Positions 5,173 to 6,034 of a DNA stretch of 6,034 bases are shown in pieces. A model generated the notes under the pieces. The model was not told where the DNA came from. It saw only the letters and a list, made by a program, of their open reading frames with translations, and did no database searches. Each line of letters opens with the position of its first letter. The first letter of the stretch is position 1. The DNA is from Chloroflexota bacterium (lineage in GTDB: Bacteria > Chloroflexota > Dehalococcoidia > Lucifugimonadales > UBA3495). The stretch lies in the NCBI GenBank assembly GCA_022562335.1, contig JADFPM010000167.1, positions 1 through 6,034 on the forward strand, in the 5' to 3' direction. Both the position numbers and the translations under genes were made by a program.

Positions 5173-6034
5173 TTCTGGGAATCGAACCCTCCCAGGACCT
5201 CGGTCTGCTTCTTGAACTCCCGCTCCCGGGTCTCCATGCCGTAGTCATAAACCGTGGCTGGAGTGGTGAGGGAGGCGTAGCTGAAGCGCAGGGTGGAGGT
5301 TGCCCACTCCCGCCCCTGCTGAATTCGCACCGAGTAATCCTCTTCCTGAAATTCTATGACATGGCTCCGGCCGGTGGAGAGGTCCCGCACCTGCACCTGG
5401 GGCAGGCCTCCCTGCCGATAGGCTATCGCCAGGTGGTTCTGGAAGAGGAGCATCCCCTGAATGGGGCGGCCGGCCTGATGGGGCAAGAAATCCTGCCAGT
5501 GCTCCCGGGCGGGACGGTCGATGGCAGTCTCGGAAATCTTGAAGTCCTTGGCCCCGTCGCCGTTGTTGCGAATCAGAAAGCGATCGCCGTGGTCCATGAC
5601 ATCGTATTCGAAGTCCTCATGGCGGGGCTCGATCAGGGTCAATGCGTCCTCGGGCCGATTGGCGTCCAAGTAGTGCCACTCGGTGATGTTATTGCCGCCG
5701 GAAATTACGTAAATGAATCGATTGCTGGCCGACTTGGCGATGCCGACGAAAAATCGCGAATCTGTCTCCTGGTAGACCAGGACGTCGCCGGCCGGGTCGT
5801 CGCCCAAGCGGTGGCGAAACACCTTTACCGGGCGGTGGTGTTCATCAAGTATGTCGTAGAAGAAGGTGAGGCTGTCGTTGGCCCATTCCAGGGAGTAGTA
5901 GGAGTTGGCTATGGCCTCATCCAGCAGCTGGCCGGTTTCCAGATTCTTGACCCGAATCGTGTATTGCTCCGAGCCATCGTTATCAACCGAATAGGCCAGC
6001 CATTTGTGGTCCGGGCTGTTTTCCACCACGCCCA
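5097..6034 (-). pseudogene. ptrB: S9A oligopeptidase-B-like fragment (propeller only)
   Basis: About 312 codons of a prolyl-oligopeptidase family (S9A) enzyme of the oligopeptidase B (PtrB) type, cytoplasmic serine peptidases that cut short peptides, usually after basic residues. Recognisable beta-propeller blocks from the right edge: SPDHKWLAYSVD, NSYYSLEWANDSLTFFY, YLDANRPEDALTLIEPR, YDVMDHGDRFLIRNNGDGAKDFK, TLRFSYASLTTPATVYDYGM and KQTEVLGGFDSQNY, then the exit strand APDGAVVPISL. The real N-terminus lies beyond the window: the apparent GTG start at 6029 is an internal Val, and the frame stays open to the edge (Gly codon 6032-6030). The 3' side is cut: right after PISL comes ALEA and a stop, exactly where the alpha/beta-hydrolase domain with the Ser-Asp-His triad should begin. 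The remaining coding sequence shows no other frameshift or stop, so the cut is recent or artificial. It overlaps the truncated oxidoreductase ORF by 76 nt. Confidence 0.82.
5105..5127. other. Breakpoint joining two 3'-truncated convergent genes
   Basis: Family-like oxidoreductase sequence continues on the plus strand through Gly164 (5124). Family-like peptidase sequence on the minus strand continues through the Leu of PISL (5114-5112). Both therefore claim about 5112-5124, some 13 bp, as if the join happened in a short stretch shared by both parents. A tandem CCAGGG hexamer (5105-5116) lies at the spot. No target-site duplication or transposase is seen. Confidence 0.55.

Noticed and set aside
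5097..6029. Taking GTG 6029 as the true start of the peptidase fragment
   Set aside because: The frame is open to the window edge and GVVENSPD matches the inside of the family's propeller domain, so the N-terminal part lies outside the window.

Overview
The window (about 58-60% GC by eye) looks like a chromosomal segment of a free-living bacterium. Protein flavour suggests Chloroflexota, perhaps Dehalococcoidia/SAR202-like: a small PEKYQDEIEEILRR-type membrane protein and a HemD beside a ferredoxin-type siroheme reductase. That placement is an inference from remembered family resemblance, not from a search.

Layout from left to right. A small two-helix membrane protein (+) ends 21 nt from a convergent minus-strand operon. 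That operon reads, in transcription order, a Cys-rich leader peptide, an intrinsic terminator, a siroheme/4Fe-4S sulfite (or nitrite) reductase, and 9 nt later uroporphyrinogen-III synthase (hemD). The reductase needs siroheme, and HemD makes the uroporphyrinogen III from which siroheme is built, so the pair is functionally coherent. Divergent from it is a Fic-domain AMP-transferase (+) with its own sigma70-like promoter and an unusual nested inverted-repeat operator. After fic come the first ~164 residues of an FAD-dependent amine/amino-acid oxidoreductase (+). This meets, tail to tail, the propeller part of an S9A oligopeptidase-B-like peptidase (-). Both lose the C-terminal half at the same point, and the peptidase also runs off the right edge of the window.

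The most interesting signal is the 375-bp interval between the reductase and fic. On the minus strand it holds a TTGACA-N17-TAGACT promoter. Eight nt after the -10 is a 17-codon ORF (3267-3217, MASTILHSCICTCPPT) with three Cys codons in five. Two hairpins follow, then a strong intrinsic terminator (12-bp stem, one bulged base, TTTTATTTTT), and then an AGGAGG site with a TTG start for the reductase. This is the architecture of a cysteine-sensing transcription attenuator on a sulfur-assimilation operon, apparently with a leaderless or nearly leaderless sensor ORF. It also supports sulfite rather than nitrite as the reductase substrate, and it shows that the longer ATG start at 3160 lies inside the terminator stem and is wrong.

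Second in interest is the fic control region: a perfect 15-bp inverted repeat, extendable to 20 bp with a 2-nt bulge. One arm covers the -10 and the other covers the start codon, and each arm is itself a small palindrome. Third is the abrupt double truncation around 5112-5124, which could be a real rearrangement or an assembly chimera. I saw no rRNA, tRNA, CRISPR array, IS element or replication origin.
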